DNA of 64,000 nt, taken from Methanolobus profundi. Its GTDB lineage: Archaea; Halobacteriota; Methanosarcinia; Methanosarcinales; Methanosarcinaceae. The DNA is taken from the NCBI RefSeq assembly GCF_900114835.1, contig NZ_FOUJ01000006.1, forward strand, positions 80,048-144,047, written 5' to 3'. The notes beneath the pieces are model-generated. The model saw nothing but the letters and a program-made list of their open reading frames with translations. It made no database searches and was not told where the DNA came from. Positions 7,993 through 16,932 of this stretch are shown piece after piece. Position numbers and translations under genes: made by a program. How positions within the stretch are numbered: the first letter of the stretch is position 1; every line of letters begins with the position of its first letter.

Positions 7993-8736
7993 TTATTTTC
8001 TACGCTGGATGAATACCATCAGACCTATTATTGCCATTACAGGAATAACAATAGATGGGAACTCCGGGATCTCAGTATTGCAGCCACCCTGTCCGCCACC
8101 TGCTGTACCGCTGGTATGGGTTTCACCACCATGGTCCTCAGTGCTATCACTTCCACCACAATTACCGTTTCCTCCTGAACCGCCTCCCTGTGAATTCATA
8201 CTGACATCCACAGTAAAAGCATCTCCTGCAATGATCTTTCCATTACCATAAAGTTGCCCTCGTATCCTGAAATCAACCTTGCCTTCAAGCGTAGCATCAT
8301 CGCATGCATCCTTCAGATAATCAAGGACATTGGTATTCACGATCACAGTCTTCCCTTTTGGATTCACATATTGATACGAGAACGGTGTATCGTACAGCTC
8401 CTGCCTGTAATACATCAGGACCAACTTGTCATCCTGTTCATTTATTTCGGGATTGGGTTTTACCATCTGTAGTTCACCCACATCCACATAACCAGGAATG
8501 CTTCCAGCAGGCAGGTCGATCATTATCCTGAGAGAATCAGGCTTTATTTCTCTTATATCATAATTACCATTTGTATTGAAGATCTCAACTGCAAAATATG
8601 GTGCTTTGGAATTCAGCATCAGAGTATCAGGAGAGATTATGTAATCCACACTTTCATCTGCTATAGCAGAGCCCGTACACATGAACAGAAGCAGGAACAT
8701 AGTCCAGACTATGCATGTTGATCTTTGTTTACCCAT
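7993..8736 (-). CDS. Exported protein of unknown function with PEF-CTERM tail
   Basis: 247 residues from the ATG at 8736, preferred over one six codons upstream because GGAGGT lies right before it. Residues about 8-27 form a signal peptide. A single domain follows, opening SPDTLMLNSKAPYFAVEI; this resembles the archaeal surface module that usually reads DPDTLNLKSKGKWIT. A Gly/Ser/His-rich linker with several cysteines spans about 185-217. The tail is IPEFPSIVIPVMAIIGLMVF and then QRRK, a PEF-CTERM signal like that of the VWA gene at 2601-3797. The function of the core domain is not known; surface anchoring is inferred from the tail. Confidence 0.75.
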   Translation of the reverse strand: MGKQRSTCIVWTMFLLLFMCTGSAIADESVDYIISPDTLMLNSKAPYFAVEIFNTNGNYDIREIKPDSLRIMIDLPAGSIPGYVDVGELQMVKPNPEINEQDDKLVLMYYRQELYDTPFSYQYVNPKGKTVIVNTNVLDYLKDACDDATLEGKVDFRIRGQLYGNGKIIAGDAFTVDVSMNSQGGGSGGNGNCGGSDSTEDHGGETHTSGTAGGGQGGCNTEIPEFPSIVIPVMAIIGLMVFIQRRK

Positions 8737-8757
8737 ATTGTACCTCCAACCCAATGT

Positions 8758-8783
8758 TCATACTTAGACTTATCAAAGTATGA
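8758..8783. promoter_or_regulatory. Inverted repeat in the leader of the 7993-8736 gene
   Basis: TCATACTT, ten bases, AAGTATGA: perfect 8-bp arms just upstream of the GGAGGT site. It could be an operator or an mRNA hairpin limiting translation. Confidence 0.35.
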
Positions 8784-8801
8784 TCATCAGTAACAAATAT
8801 G

Positions 8802-8814
8802 TTTTAAATATATG
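8802..8814 (-). promoter_or_regulatory. Probable TATA box of the 7993-8736 gene
   Basis: The minus strand reads CATATATTTAAAA about 70 bases before the ATG, giving a leader of about 40 bases that includes the inverted repeat at 8758-8783. Confidence 0.4.
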
Positions 8815-9140
8815 AATATAAATTTTACTGAGTATATGTTGATAAATATAGACATAGAGTGCATAGAAGTAGAAAACATAGATAGTAACCCATTTGATCC
8901 AGATATGAAAGCTAGAAATGAAAATCTAAACAATAGAAATAGATAGATGATATTTTTAATTTAAATACCAGCAAGAAAATATTGAATGATCAGGGAAAAC
9001 AAAAACAAAATACATTTTTAGGACATACTTGCATAATCGACAAATATAAAACCAAAGAACTATGTGCAATATCACTATATTAGATAATAACTTTTAATAA
9101 TCCTACATCACTCTTTTAAAAAACCCAAGGTGGTTTATTC
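8815..9140. other. AT-rich intergenic region upstream of proA
   Basis: No convincing gene. A 36-codon open frame (8836-8946) lacks a ribosome-binding site. AT-rich tracts near 8950 and 9070-9095 could hold the proA promoter; AAGGTGG precedes the proA ATG. Confidence 0.5.
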
Positions 9141-10496
9141 ATGGTTCTGGAAATTGAAGAAAAGGTCATTGAAGCAAAGAAGGCATCCATTATACTTGCA
9201 AGTGTCAACACGGACACAAAGAATGCTGCTCTTGAAGCAATGGCACAGGCACTTGACAATAATCGCGATAAGATACTTGAGGCAAACCAGAAGGACGTTG
9301 AGACCGCAGAGAAGCTGAAAAGGAAAGGCGAACTTTCCCAGGCCCTTGTGGACAGGCTCAAGGTCAACGACAGCAAGATCAGTGGAATGATAGATGGTAT
9401 CCGTGATGTTATCAACCTCGAAGACCCTGTAGGCAAGACAATAGATGCTCTTGAACTCGACCAGGGACTGGAACTCTATCAGGTAAGCTGCCCAATAGGA
9501 CTTATCGGAGTCATATTCGAAGCACGTCCTGATGTAGTGCCACAAGTAATGGCATTATGCCTCAAAAGCGGGAATGCCACCATATTCAAAGGCGGAAGCG
9601 AGGCACTTAACTCCAACCGTACTATATTCGACCTGTTGAATGAAGCAGCAGAATCCGTGAAAGGAATGCCAGAAGGTGCATTCCAGCTAATGGAAACAAG
9701 AGAAGAGGTCAACGACATCCTCAGTATGGATGCATACATCGATCTGCTCATTCCAAGAGGTTCCAATGCATTCGTAAAATACATGCAGGACAACACCAAG
9801 ATACCAGTACTCGGACACGCCGACGGTATCTGCCACGTATATGTCGATGAAGAGGCTGACCTCTCAAAGGCATACGAGGTCTGTTTTGACTCAAAGGTAC
9901 AATACCCTGCCGTATGTAACGCAATGGAAACACTCCTTATCAACGAGAACATCGCAGAGAGATTCCTGCCAAAGATGGCAAGGATGTACGATGAAGCTGG
10001 CGTAGAGATGCGTTGCGATGAAGCTTCTTTTGCTATACTGGAACAGATAGACTTCCTCAAGAGCATACTGAGAGCTACCGAGGATGACTGGAAGACCGAG
10101 TACAATGACCTGACACTCTCTATCAAGATAGTAGGATCAATGGAAGATGCCATCGAGCACATCAACCACTACGGATCCCACCACACAGATGGTATCATAA
10201 CCGAGAACGACCTTAAAAAGAAGAAGTTCACCGACCTTATCGATTCATCAAGTGTGATGCTCAATGCGTCCACAAGATTTGCTGATGGATTCCGTTATGG
10301 AAAAGGTGCGGAAGTAGGTATCAGCACCAACAAGATCCATGCACGTGGTCCTGTAGGAATGGAAGGACTGCTCATCTACAAGTACATCCTTGTAGGCAAC
10401 GGTGACAAAGTAGCGGACTATGCCGGAGCGGACGCAAAGAAATTCACACATCGCAAGCTCAACAAGAAAGCTTCATCCACACTTTCAGGAAACTGA
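9141..10496 (+). CDS. proA: Gamma-glutamyl phosphate reductase (glutamate-5-semialdehyde dehydrogenase)
   Basis: 451 residues, an aldehyde-dehydrogenase-superfamily protein of normal ProA length. It reduces gamma-glutamyl phosphate to glutamate-5-semialdehyde with NADPH, the second step of proline synthesis. Recognisable segments are GLIGVIFEARPDVVPQVMALCLKSGNA, PRGSNAFVKYMQ, the catalytic-cysteine region YPAVCNAMETLLI, and GPVGMEGLLIYKY near the C-terminus. AAGGTGG precedes the ATG. proB follows after 46 bases, so the two probably form an operon in the order proA-proB. No proC is nearby in this window. Confidence 0.95.
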   Translation: MVLEIEEKVIEAKKASIILASVNTDTKNAALEAMAQALDNNRDKILEANQKDVETAEKLKRKGELSQALVDRLKVNDSKISGMIDGIRDVINLEDPVGKTIDALELDQGLELYQVSCPIGLIGVIFEARPDVVPQVMALCLKSGNATIFKGGSEALNSNRTIFDLLNEAAESVKGMPEGAFQLMETREEVNDILSMDAYIDLLIPRGSNAFVKYMQDNTKIPVLGHADGICHVYVDEEADLSKAYEVCFDSKVQYPAVCNAMETLLINENIAERFLPKMARMYDEAGVEMRCDEASFAILEQIDFLKSILRATEDDWKTEYNDLTLSIKIVGSMEDAIEHINHYGSHHTDGIITENDLKKKKFTDLIDSSSVMLNASTRFADGFRYGKGAEVGISTNKIHARGPVGMEGLLIYKYILVGNGDKVADYAGADAKKFTHRKLNKKASSTLSGN

Positions 10497-10542
10497 ACCT
10501 GAAGAGAACAAAATACAGGAAATGACATAAGGAGCATCACTT

Positions 10543-11667
10543 TTGACAGACAGGAAAGAGCTCTTCAGCGATGTAAATAAGATAGTCATAAAGATCGGCA
10601 CCTCATCCATCAATACAGAAGATGGAAGACTTAACCGGCAATTCATGGAGAACATGGCTGCACAGGTAGCAAAGCTTCATGAAATGGGAAAGAAGGTCAT
10701 TCTTGTAAGTTCAGGTGCGATCGGCATAGGCATCGATATACTGGACTTTGACACAAGACCAAAGGAGATACCTGTCAGGCAGGCATGTGCTGCTGTTGGC
10801 CAGGGCGTCCTTATGCAGGAATGGGGAAATTCCTTTGCAAAACATAACCTGAAGGTCGCCCAGATCCTCCTTACCTATGAATCATTCTCTAACAGGCTCA
10901 CCTATCTCAACCTCAGGAATAGTATATCCACTCTCCTGAGCTATGGTGTCATACCTATCATCAATGAAAATGACAGTACCTGTGTAAATGAGATCGAAGC
11001 CACTTTTGGTGACAATGACAAGCTTTCAGCAATGGTTGCAAGCAAAATGGAAGCTGATCTCCTGATAATACTTTCTGATATTGATGGGCTCTATGACAAG
11101 AACCCAAAAAGGAACGATGATGCAACGCTCCTTAGCCTTATCGAAGAGATAACACCAGAGGTTGAAAGCTATGGTGGCAGCCCTACAAGCATGAAGGGCG
11201 TAGGTGGCATGAGAACAAAGATCGAAGCCGCTAAAATATGTAACATGTCAGGATGCTATCTCGTGATCGCAAACAGCGCCACAGAGAATGTTATCACAAA
11301 GATCCTCAGTGGTGAAGAGATAGGCACACTTTTCCTTGCTAACCAGGATGTACACAAGAACAGGATACGCTGGATACTGCTCTCCAAGTCATGTGGTTCC
11401 ATCGAGGTCGATGCAGGAGCAAAAGAGGCGATCCTCAACAGCATGAGCCTGCTACCATCAGGAGTTACAGGCGTTAATGGCGATTTTGACAGAGGAGAGA
11501 TCGTTGAGATCATGTGTGAAGGAAAGGTCTTTGCAAAAGGCATCACCGACTACAGCTCCGAGGAACTGGAGAAGGTCAAAGGCCAGCATACCGACATGAT
11601 AGCTGATATCCTTGGTTACAAGAACTATAACCATGTCATAAAGAAAGAGAACGTAGGTATTTGCTAG
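10543..11667 (+). CDS. proB: Glutamate 5-kinase with PUA domain
   Basis: 374 residues, starting at a TTG (10543) that has GGAGCA at good spacing; no in-frame ATG precedes the conserved region. The amino-acid kinase domain covers about 1-260: KIVIKIGTSSI, LVSSGAIGIGIDIL, INENDSTCVNE and a lysine-rich GGMRTKIEAAKI. A C-terminal PUA domain (about 285-360) contains GAKEAILNSMSLLPSGV. The enzyme phosphorylates glutamate to gamma-glutamyl phosphate, the first and usually proline-inhibited step, and feeds ProA encoded just upstream. Confidence 0.95.
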   Translation: MTDRKELFSDVNKIVIKIGTSSINTEDGRLNRQFMENMAAQVAKLHEMGKKVILVSSGAIGIGIDILDFDTRPKEIPVRQACAAVGQGVLMQEWGNSFAKHNLKVAQILLTYESFSNRLTYLNLRNSISTLLSYGVIPIINENDSTCVNEIEATFGDNDKLSAMVASKMEADLLIILSDIDGLYDKNPKRNDDATLLSLIEEITPEVESYGGSPTSMKGVGGMRTKIEAAKICNMSGCYLVIANSATENVITKILSGEEIGTLFLANQDVHKNRIRWILLSKSCGSIEVDAGAKEAILNSMSLLPSGVTGVNGDFDRGEIVEIMCEGKVFAKGITDYSSEELEKVKGQHTDMIADILGYKNYNHVIKKENVGIC

Positions 11668-11773
11668 GTCATTGTTCATTTTAACCCTGGCAGGGTGCAT
11701 ATCCTAACCTGTGACGTTCATTAATTTTTTATAACTTGTATCTAATATTTAGAATTAAATCATAAGGTCAAAA

Positions 11774-13120
11774 ATGACACTGGAAGAGAAGATACTTGCC
11801 AGGATCAAGCCCAGTCCTGAAGAAAAAAAGAAGCTTGAAGAAGTAGCCTCAGAACTGCTTGAGAAGGTAAGCAAAGCAGCCAGGACCCTGGAGGTAAGTG
11901 ATATAATTCCAAAACTTGTAGGCTCTGCTGCAAGGAACACATGGATATCCGGCACTCATGATCTTGACATCTTCATATCGTTCCCTGCTGATACCAGTCG
12001 TGATGATCTGGAAAATAACGGCCTTCTAATTGCACGAGAAGTTGCAAAGGAAGGAGAGAACATAGAAGAACGTTATGCAGAGCATCCATATCTGAACATG
12101 CACTATGGCGGATTCGATGTGGACCTTGTCCCATGTTTTGCTGTAGATTCTGCTTCTGAGATAATATCAGCCGTGGACAGGACACCTTTTCACAACGAAT
12201 TCATAAAAATGGCCATACCGGGTCGTGAAGATGATGTGCTCATCATGAAACAGTTCATGAAAGGCACCGGAACCTACGGTTCAGAGCTTCGTACACAGGG
12301 TTTCTCAGGATACCTCACAGAGCTGCTGACGATCCATTATGGATCATTCCGCAACACCCTCAGGAATGCATGTAACTGGAAACCGGGACTTACTATCGAT
12401 ATGCTGGAACATGGGAGCATCAAGCATAAGGACCCCCTTGTTGTGATCGACCCAACCGATCCAAAAAGAAATGTTGCAGCTGCGCTTTCCATGAACCAGT
12501 TCGCAAGGTTCATAGATGCTGCCAGAGAATACACAGAAGAGCCTACAGAAGAATTCTTCTTCCCAAAGCAAAAGAAAGCAATGAAAGATGATGAGATCAT
12601 CGATATGATAACATCAAGGAGAAGTTCCTTCGTTGCGATCTGTTTTACTCCACCCGACCTTGTGGATGACATACTATACCCACAGCTGGATAAAATGGAA
12701 CACTCTGTACGTTCACTCTTCGAAGAATACGAGTTCCAGGTGCTCAACTCGGGCTACTGGGTAAATGAAGAGGCAATGATCCTGATAGAACTTACCACAT
12801 CCCAGCTACCTCTTGTTAAAAAACACAGAGGTCCGCCTGTATGGGCATACGGACATGCAAAGGGATTCAAGGACAAGTACATAGGTTCAGATGAGCTATT
12901 CTCCCTGTATCTGGAAGATGGATTCTACGTTGCAGATATCAGGCGTAAGTTCAGCACAGCAAAAGAACTACTTGAAGGAAGAATGCACCACTGTTCACTT
13001 GGGAAGCATCTTGGAAAAGCAGTGGAATCAGGATTTACTGTGCTTGAGAACACAGATATTGCTAAGATCAACGACCCCGGATTCAGGCGTTTCCTCAGAA
13101 AATGGGAACAAGGCAAATAA
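11774..13120 (+). CDS. cca: CCA tRNA nucleotidyltransferase, archaeal class I
   Basis: 448 residues, the usual size for archaeal class I enzymes. The nucleotidyltransferase signature is GSAARNTWISGTHDLDIFI at about 50-68, with the metal-binding DLD pair; a third carboxylate lies in FDVDLVPCF. The enzyme adds or repairs the 3' CCA end of tRNAs without a nucleic-acid template. AGGTCA precedes the ATG, and a TTTTTATAACTTG element about 45 bases upstream can serve as a TATA box. The gene stands alone and converges with the DNA glycosylase gene. Confidence 0.95.
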   Translation: MTLEEKILARIKPSPEEKKKLEEVASELLEKVSKAARTLEVSDIIPKLVGSAARNTWISGTHDLDIFISFPADTSRDDLENNGLLIAREVAKEGENIEERYAEHPYLNMHYGGFDVDLVPCFAVDSASEIISAVDRTPFHNEFIKMAIPGREDDVLIMKQFMKGTGTYGSELRTQGFSGYLTELLTIHYGSFRNTLRNACNWKPGLTIDMLEHGSIKHKDPLVVIDPTDPKRNVAAALSMNQFARFIDAAREYTEEPTEEFFFPKQKKAMKDDEIIDMITSRRSSFVAICFTPPDLVDDILYPQLDKMEHSVRSLFEEYEFQVLNSGYWVNEEAMILIELTTSQLPLVKKHRGPPVWAYGHAKGFKDKYIGSDELFSLYLEDGFYVADIRRKFSTAKELLEGRMHHCSLGKHLGKAVESGFTVLENTDIAKINDPGFRRFLRKWEQGK

Positions 13121-13150
13121 AATCCCAACCATTGCCCATCAAATTAAGGT

Positions 13151-13987
13151 TCAGAGACCTTCAAGTCTTTTCTGATAGAAGAAATACTGCTGTGCATAGC
13201 CACAGTAGTGTCCAAAATACATTCGACCCCATTTACCGATCTTGCTCTTTGTGGCATTTCCATTGAAGAACTCATGGTCACCGTAAACTGTCTTCACGAC
13301 CTTTTCCACATGAGTATCCACAGGGAATGCTTCCATTTTTTCAAAAGCAAAGAGAAGTATGCAGTCAGCAACCTTTTCCCCTATACCCTCAAGGAACATC
13401 AATTTCTGTTTTGCGGACTCATAGTCCAGTTTGAAGACATCATCAAGAACAAGAGTTCCACTGTCTACATGTCCTGCGGCTTTAATTACACGACCTCCCC
13501 TGAAACCAAGCTTGCAGGCTCGCAGGTCATCGTCACATGCATGGACAAGTGAATGAGGTTCAGGAAAACTGTAATAGCCTTCTCCAAGATCATTACCATA
13601 GTTACTGCACATCATAGAGATCGCCCTTTTGATGTTAGGGATGCTCCAGGCAGTTGCAAGCATATACGAAATTAGACATTCCCATGGGTCCTGCCTTATG
13701 AGACGCAGCCCCATGTACTTGTTTATTGCCTCATCCATGAACTCATCTTTGTTCACTTCCCGAAGGATCGAATCGAGGTCATCGTCAAAGCGGAAATAGT
13801 TCTCAAAGAAGCTTTTCGGCAGCTTTGAATCAACGGTAACCTCACCTGTATCATCATCCTGCTGTAACCTTGCAACATCGCCGTTCACTACCCCGGTCCA
13901 CCAGCCATCGATAAAGTCCCACCGGAAAACCTGCCCACAATCAAGAGTGTAGTTCAGGTTGAAGTTCTCTGAGAAAAGAGTATACAT
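13151..13987 (-). CDS. 8-oxoguanine-type DNA N-glycosylase/AP lyase (OGG1 family)
   Basis: 278 residues from the ATG at 13987; a TTG six codons upstream (14005) is also possible but its GGGAG site is too close. An N-terminal OGG domain (YTLDCGQVFRWD) is followed by a helix-hairpin-helix GPD domain. In numbering from the TTG the key residues are K211 in GIGEKVADCI (Schiff-base lysine) and D230 in FPVDTHV, as in OGG1. It removes 8-oxoguanine and nicks the abasic site. Its start abuts (TGATATG) or overlaps the stop of the upstream ADP-dependent kinase gene, so the two are co-translated although functionally unrelated. Confidence 0.9.
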   Translation of the reverse strand: MYTLFSENFNLNYTLDCGQVFRWDFIDGWWTGVVNGDVARLQQDDDTGEVTVDSKLPKSFFENYFRFDDDLDSILREVNKDEFMDEAINKYMGLRLIRQDPWECLISYMLATAWSIPNIKRAISMMCSNYGNDLGEGYYSFPEPHSLVHACDDDLRACKLGFRGGRVIKAAGHVDSGTLVLDDVFKLDYESAKQKLMFLEGIGEKVADCILLFAFEKMEAFPVDTHVEKVVKTVYGDHEFFNGNATKSKIGKWGRMYFGHYCGYAQQYFFYQKRLEGL

Positions 13988-13988
13988 A

Positions 13989-15338
13989 TCAGGAGTTGAG
14001 TTCAAGCTCCCTTAAAAAAATAGCGGCCGATATTGTGTCCCCAAGTCCCACAGTAGATACGGGCTCATCACATATCCGGGTCGGAACAATGGTTACCTGA
14101 TATGAGTTATATATCCCACAGACACCACTACAGTTCCATTCTTCCTCCATGTGCTTTGCCAGTCTTATTGATGCTGCCTTACCAGGATCGCTTTCCCTGA
14201 TCCCACCGGCCATATCCAGCAGTTCATCCCTGTCCGAAAGCTTTCCTGAACATGCGAAAGCTGCTGCACACTTCACACCGAAATCCATGGCCTGTATGAT
14301 AAGTTCAGGATCATCTTCATCCATGCATGAGACCGAAAGCACGAATTCCCTTGTATGCACCAGCATCCTGCAAAGCCCGTGATCATTACAAAGAACTATT
14401 GCAGCTTCTGCTATTGCCACAGGGTCCATTCCAAGTATTGGTTTGGGATCCATGTCATTGACCCGTGCAAGGATCGCAAGTTCATCCTCGTTCATACCTA
14501 TCCTGTCAACCACGGGAGAAAGTGTCGAGAATGCGTAGGAAGCTATATTCTCAGAAGAGAAATGCCCCATTTCAACATGGAGGTGAAGATCTGCCCTTTT
14601 CTTTTTCCAATCTATGAGCTGTGCAAGGGACTCATCCACCCTTGTTTTGTAGTCACCATCATCCAAATCCTCCTGAAGCATATGGTAACCCGAAACTATA
14701 GCACCATCCATCTCTTCTGCATGTTCCAGAGAATATTCTCTGAAATGCTCATCCATGTAAAGTCTGAAATTAAGAGGATCATATGTTGCTATGAAACGAT
14801 TCTCTCTGGGAACAGATATCCTTTTACCTGACAATATGAATGTGTCACCCTTTTTGAAATCGAAGACAAAATGAATTAGTTCCTGCCAGGATCCCCCTGA
14901 ATGAAGTATATGTTCCAGATCACTGCTATTGTACAGTTTACCCTTGTAAGGATGAAGGATCGCCTTTCTGGAAAAGAACGATGCCTGGAGTTCGGTCAGG
15001 CTTGCAACATTGGGTATGACCTTTGTAGCTCCAAGTTCAGATAGAACATTGGACATTATTCCCATATTGCCACCCATTCTCATGAACGACCTTTCGAGAA
15101 ATGTCTCTTTCAACCACTCGAACACATTACTGTCATGGATAAGCCACTCAGCACCTGTTCCATCACGCATACATATAACAAGACCTGCAAGGAAATCGGA
15201 TACTGAAGATATTGAACCAGTAGGATCGTTCATCTTTTCTGGAATATTGTCATGAACTTCAAGCATCCGGGTAAGCTCTTCACAGTCTACGTGAACTATG
15301 GAATCTATATTCGCATTGTAAGCACAGAGAATATTCAT
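13989..15338 (-). CDS. ADP-dependent sugar kinase family protein (phosphofructokinase/glucokinase), short paralogue
   Basis: 449 residues, a ribokinase-fold member of the ADP-dependent kinase family. It shares with the gene just upstream the substrate-site segments YNANIDSIVH and GGNMGIMSNVL, and the C-terminal TVGLGDTISAA with the catalytic Asp of the GxGD motif. Family enzymes phosphorylate glucose or fructose-6-phosphate using ADP and release AMP, in modified archaeal glycolysis. It is about 40 residues shorter than its neighbour and clearly diverged, so it may have a different sugar specificity. GGAGTAACTG precedes the ATG, 14 bases after the upstream stop. Confidence 0.85.
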   Translation of the reverse strand: MNILCAYNANIDSIVHVDCEELTRMLEVHDNIPEKMNDPTGSISSVSDFLAGLVICMRDGTGAEWLIHDSNVFEWLKETFLERSFMRMGGNMGIMSNVLSELGATKVIPNVASLTELQASFFSRKAILHPYKGKLYNSSDLEHILHSGGSWQELIHFVFDFKKGDTFILSGKRISVPRENRFIATYDPLNFRLYMDEHFREYSLEHAEEMDGAIVSGYHMLQEDLDDGDYKTRVDESLAQLIDWKKKRADLHLHVEMGHFSSENIASYAFSTLSPVVDRIGMNEDELAILARVNDMDPKPILGMDPVAIAEAAIVLCNDHGLCRMLVHTREFVLSVSCMDEDDPELIIQAMDFGVKCAAAFACSGKLSDRDELLDMAGGIRESDPGKAASIRLAKHMEEEWNCSGVCGIYNSYQVTIVPTRICDEPVSTVGLGDTISAAIFLRELELNS

Positions 15339-15351
15339 CAGTTACTCCGTA

Positions 15352-16827
15352 TCAGCATATGTTGATCTTTGGCATCCTGGCGAGCAATGCAATAAAAGCA
15401 CCTGCAGATATCGCATCACCAATGCCAACTGTCGCCACGGGATCTTTAACGACCTTTGAAGGGACTATCACCAGACCGTGTCCTTCCGCACTGATACAGC
15501 CATCTTCGAAATCCTCAGATGAACAGATACCACGCCTTACGAGATATTTCTCAAGTTCCAGAAGGTCATCATATCCCTGATCATAGACAGGAACACCAAG
15601 TCCTACCGAAATATCATCGATGTTTGTAACAGAACCAAGGGTAGCCTGTGTAGCTGCAAGGGCTGAAGCAAAAAGAAGAGCTTCCCTCTGGATGTTCGCA
15701 TCCAGAGGATGATCCTTTGAGACTACGCAGATATAGTAGCCAAGTGAATGGATGTGGACCCTCTGGAGTTCAAGCTCCTTTAAAAGCTTGACAGCTCCTT
15801 CATAAAGAGAGACAACACTATCCTCACCTTTGTTGATCACTGAGTATGCCAGCTCCTCATATCCAAGTACATTGAGTGCATTGGCAACCTCTACCGTATC
15901 AAGTCCAAGGGAAGTTACATGCTTCTTAACGATCTCAGTGAGAAGAGCTTTACGGATCACCTTGTTCTGTATGGAGGTGAATTCCACATGTATACGCATC
16001 TGGGGATTACATCCTTTCAGGCGCTCGATGACATTCACGGCTTTTTTGACATAGTCAACATAGGTGGTTCCATCCTCATATTCCTCTTTGATCATCTGAT
16101 AACCGGCAAGTATGGCACCATCGATATCTTCCCTGATCTCATCCAGTTGCTCATACATGTCATTGCCCATGTCGATACGTAACCAGTTCGGTCTTGAGGA
16201 CACTATGAGACGATTGTCCCTTGGAACCTCGAAATCTTCGCCAGCACAACTGAATCTCATACCCTTTGAGAATTCGATTATCCAGTTGATCTTGGGTTTC
16301 TGCTCAGGGTCGAATGCTTCCTTCGGGTGTTTTAAAATAAGTTTTCCATCCTCGATAACAGGATGTTTGAGATGAGGAGAATCAATGAAATATTCCGCCT
16401 GCTCTCTTGAGAGCCATGGAACATAGGTGATAACGTTCTTCACACCAAGGTTGACCAGAAGATTGGACATGATTCCGGCCTGACCGCCCATCCTGGCAGA
16501 ATCAAAGACAAGATTGTCCATGAGCCACTCATGGAGATCTGTGGTGTATGTCGGCACCTCGGCAGCTTTGCCATCCCGCATGGCTATGAAAAGCCGGGCC
16601 ATGAAATCTGTCGGGTCCTTTATCTCTCTCGGATATTCAATTATCCTTTCCCGGAGATTCTTATAACCAATTATACTTACGAGCTTTTTGATCTCATCTA
16701 CCCTGATATGTTTCATGGCATCAACATTGCTGTTATAAGCCACGAACACTCCCTGCACATTCCCAATATGTTCCTTCACATTGAAAACAGCTTCCTCATA
16801 CCGTTTCTCCCAATCGGCGATATCCAT
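15352..16827 (-). CDS. pfkC: ADP-dependent phosphofructokinase/glucokinase
   Basis: 491 residues from the ATG at 16827, preferred over a TTG four codons upstream because GGGTGA sits just before it. Family motifs: AYNSNVDAMKHI near the N-terminus (sugar site), GGQAGIMSNLLVNLG, and the C-terminal VATVGIGDAISAGAF with the catalytic Asp. It transfers phosphate from ADP to fructose-6-phosphate and/or glucose; several methanogen enzymes do both, so the symbol is provisional. It is the first gene of a three-gene operon with the shorter paralogue and the DNA glycosylase, driven by a clear TATA box at 16864-16873. Confidence 0.88.
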   Translation of the reverse strand: MDIADWEKRYEEAVFNVKEHIGNVQGVFVAYNSNVDAMKHIRVDEIKKLVSIIGYKNLRERIIEYPREIKDPTDFMARLFIAMRDGKAAEVPTYTTDLHEWLMDNLVFDSARMGGQAGIMSNLLVNLGVKNVITYVPWLSREQAEYFIDSPHLKHPVIEDGKLILKHPKEAFDPEQKPKINWIIEFSKGMRFSCAGEDFEVPRDNRLIVSSRPNWLRIDMGNDMYEQLDEIREDIDGAILAGYQMIKEEYEDGTTYVDYVKKAVNVIERLKGCNPQMRIHVEFTSIQNKVIRKALLTEIVKKHVTSLGLDTVEVANALNVLGYEELAYSVINKGEDSVVSLYEGAVKLLKELELQRVHIHSLGYYICVVSKDHPLDANIQREALLFASALAATQATLGSVTNIDDISVGLGVPVYDQGYDDLLELEKYLVRRGICSSEDFEDGCISAEGHGLVIVPSKVVKDPVATVGIGDAISAGAFIALLARMPKINIC

Positions 16828-16863
16828 TATCTCACCCAATGGATATAAATTATGTTTAGAGAG

Positions 16864-16873
16864 TATTTATATG
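16864..16873 (-). promoter_or_regulatory. TATA box of the ADP-dependent kinase operon
   Basis: The minus strand reads CATATAAATA 37 bases before the chosen ATG, leaving a short leader that contains the GGGTGA site. Confidence 0.6.
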
Positions 16874-16892
16874 CGATGGATGAGGGGAAATA

Positions 16893-16932
16893 ATAGAAAA
16901 AATAGGTGGTTTTAGAGGAGACCGGTGGTCTC
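16893..16932 (-). terminator. Terminator of argC
   Basis: GAGACC-GGT-GGTCTC (16918-16932) overlaps the end of argC. Its minus-strand transcript runs into CCTATTTTTTCTATTA. Confidence 0.6.

Noticed and set aside
8836..8946. 36-codon open frame in the proA upstream region
   Set aside because: AT-rich, no Shine-Dalgarno match and short enough to be open by chance.
9135..10451. Long minus-strand open frames opposite proA
   Set aside because: They are shadows of proA, whose product matches its family along the whole length.
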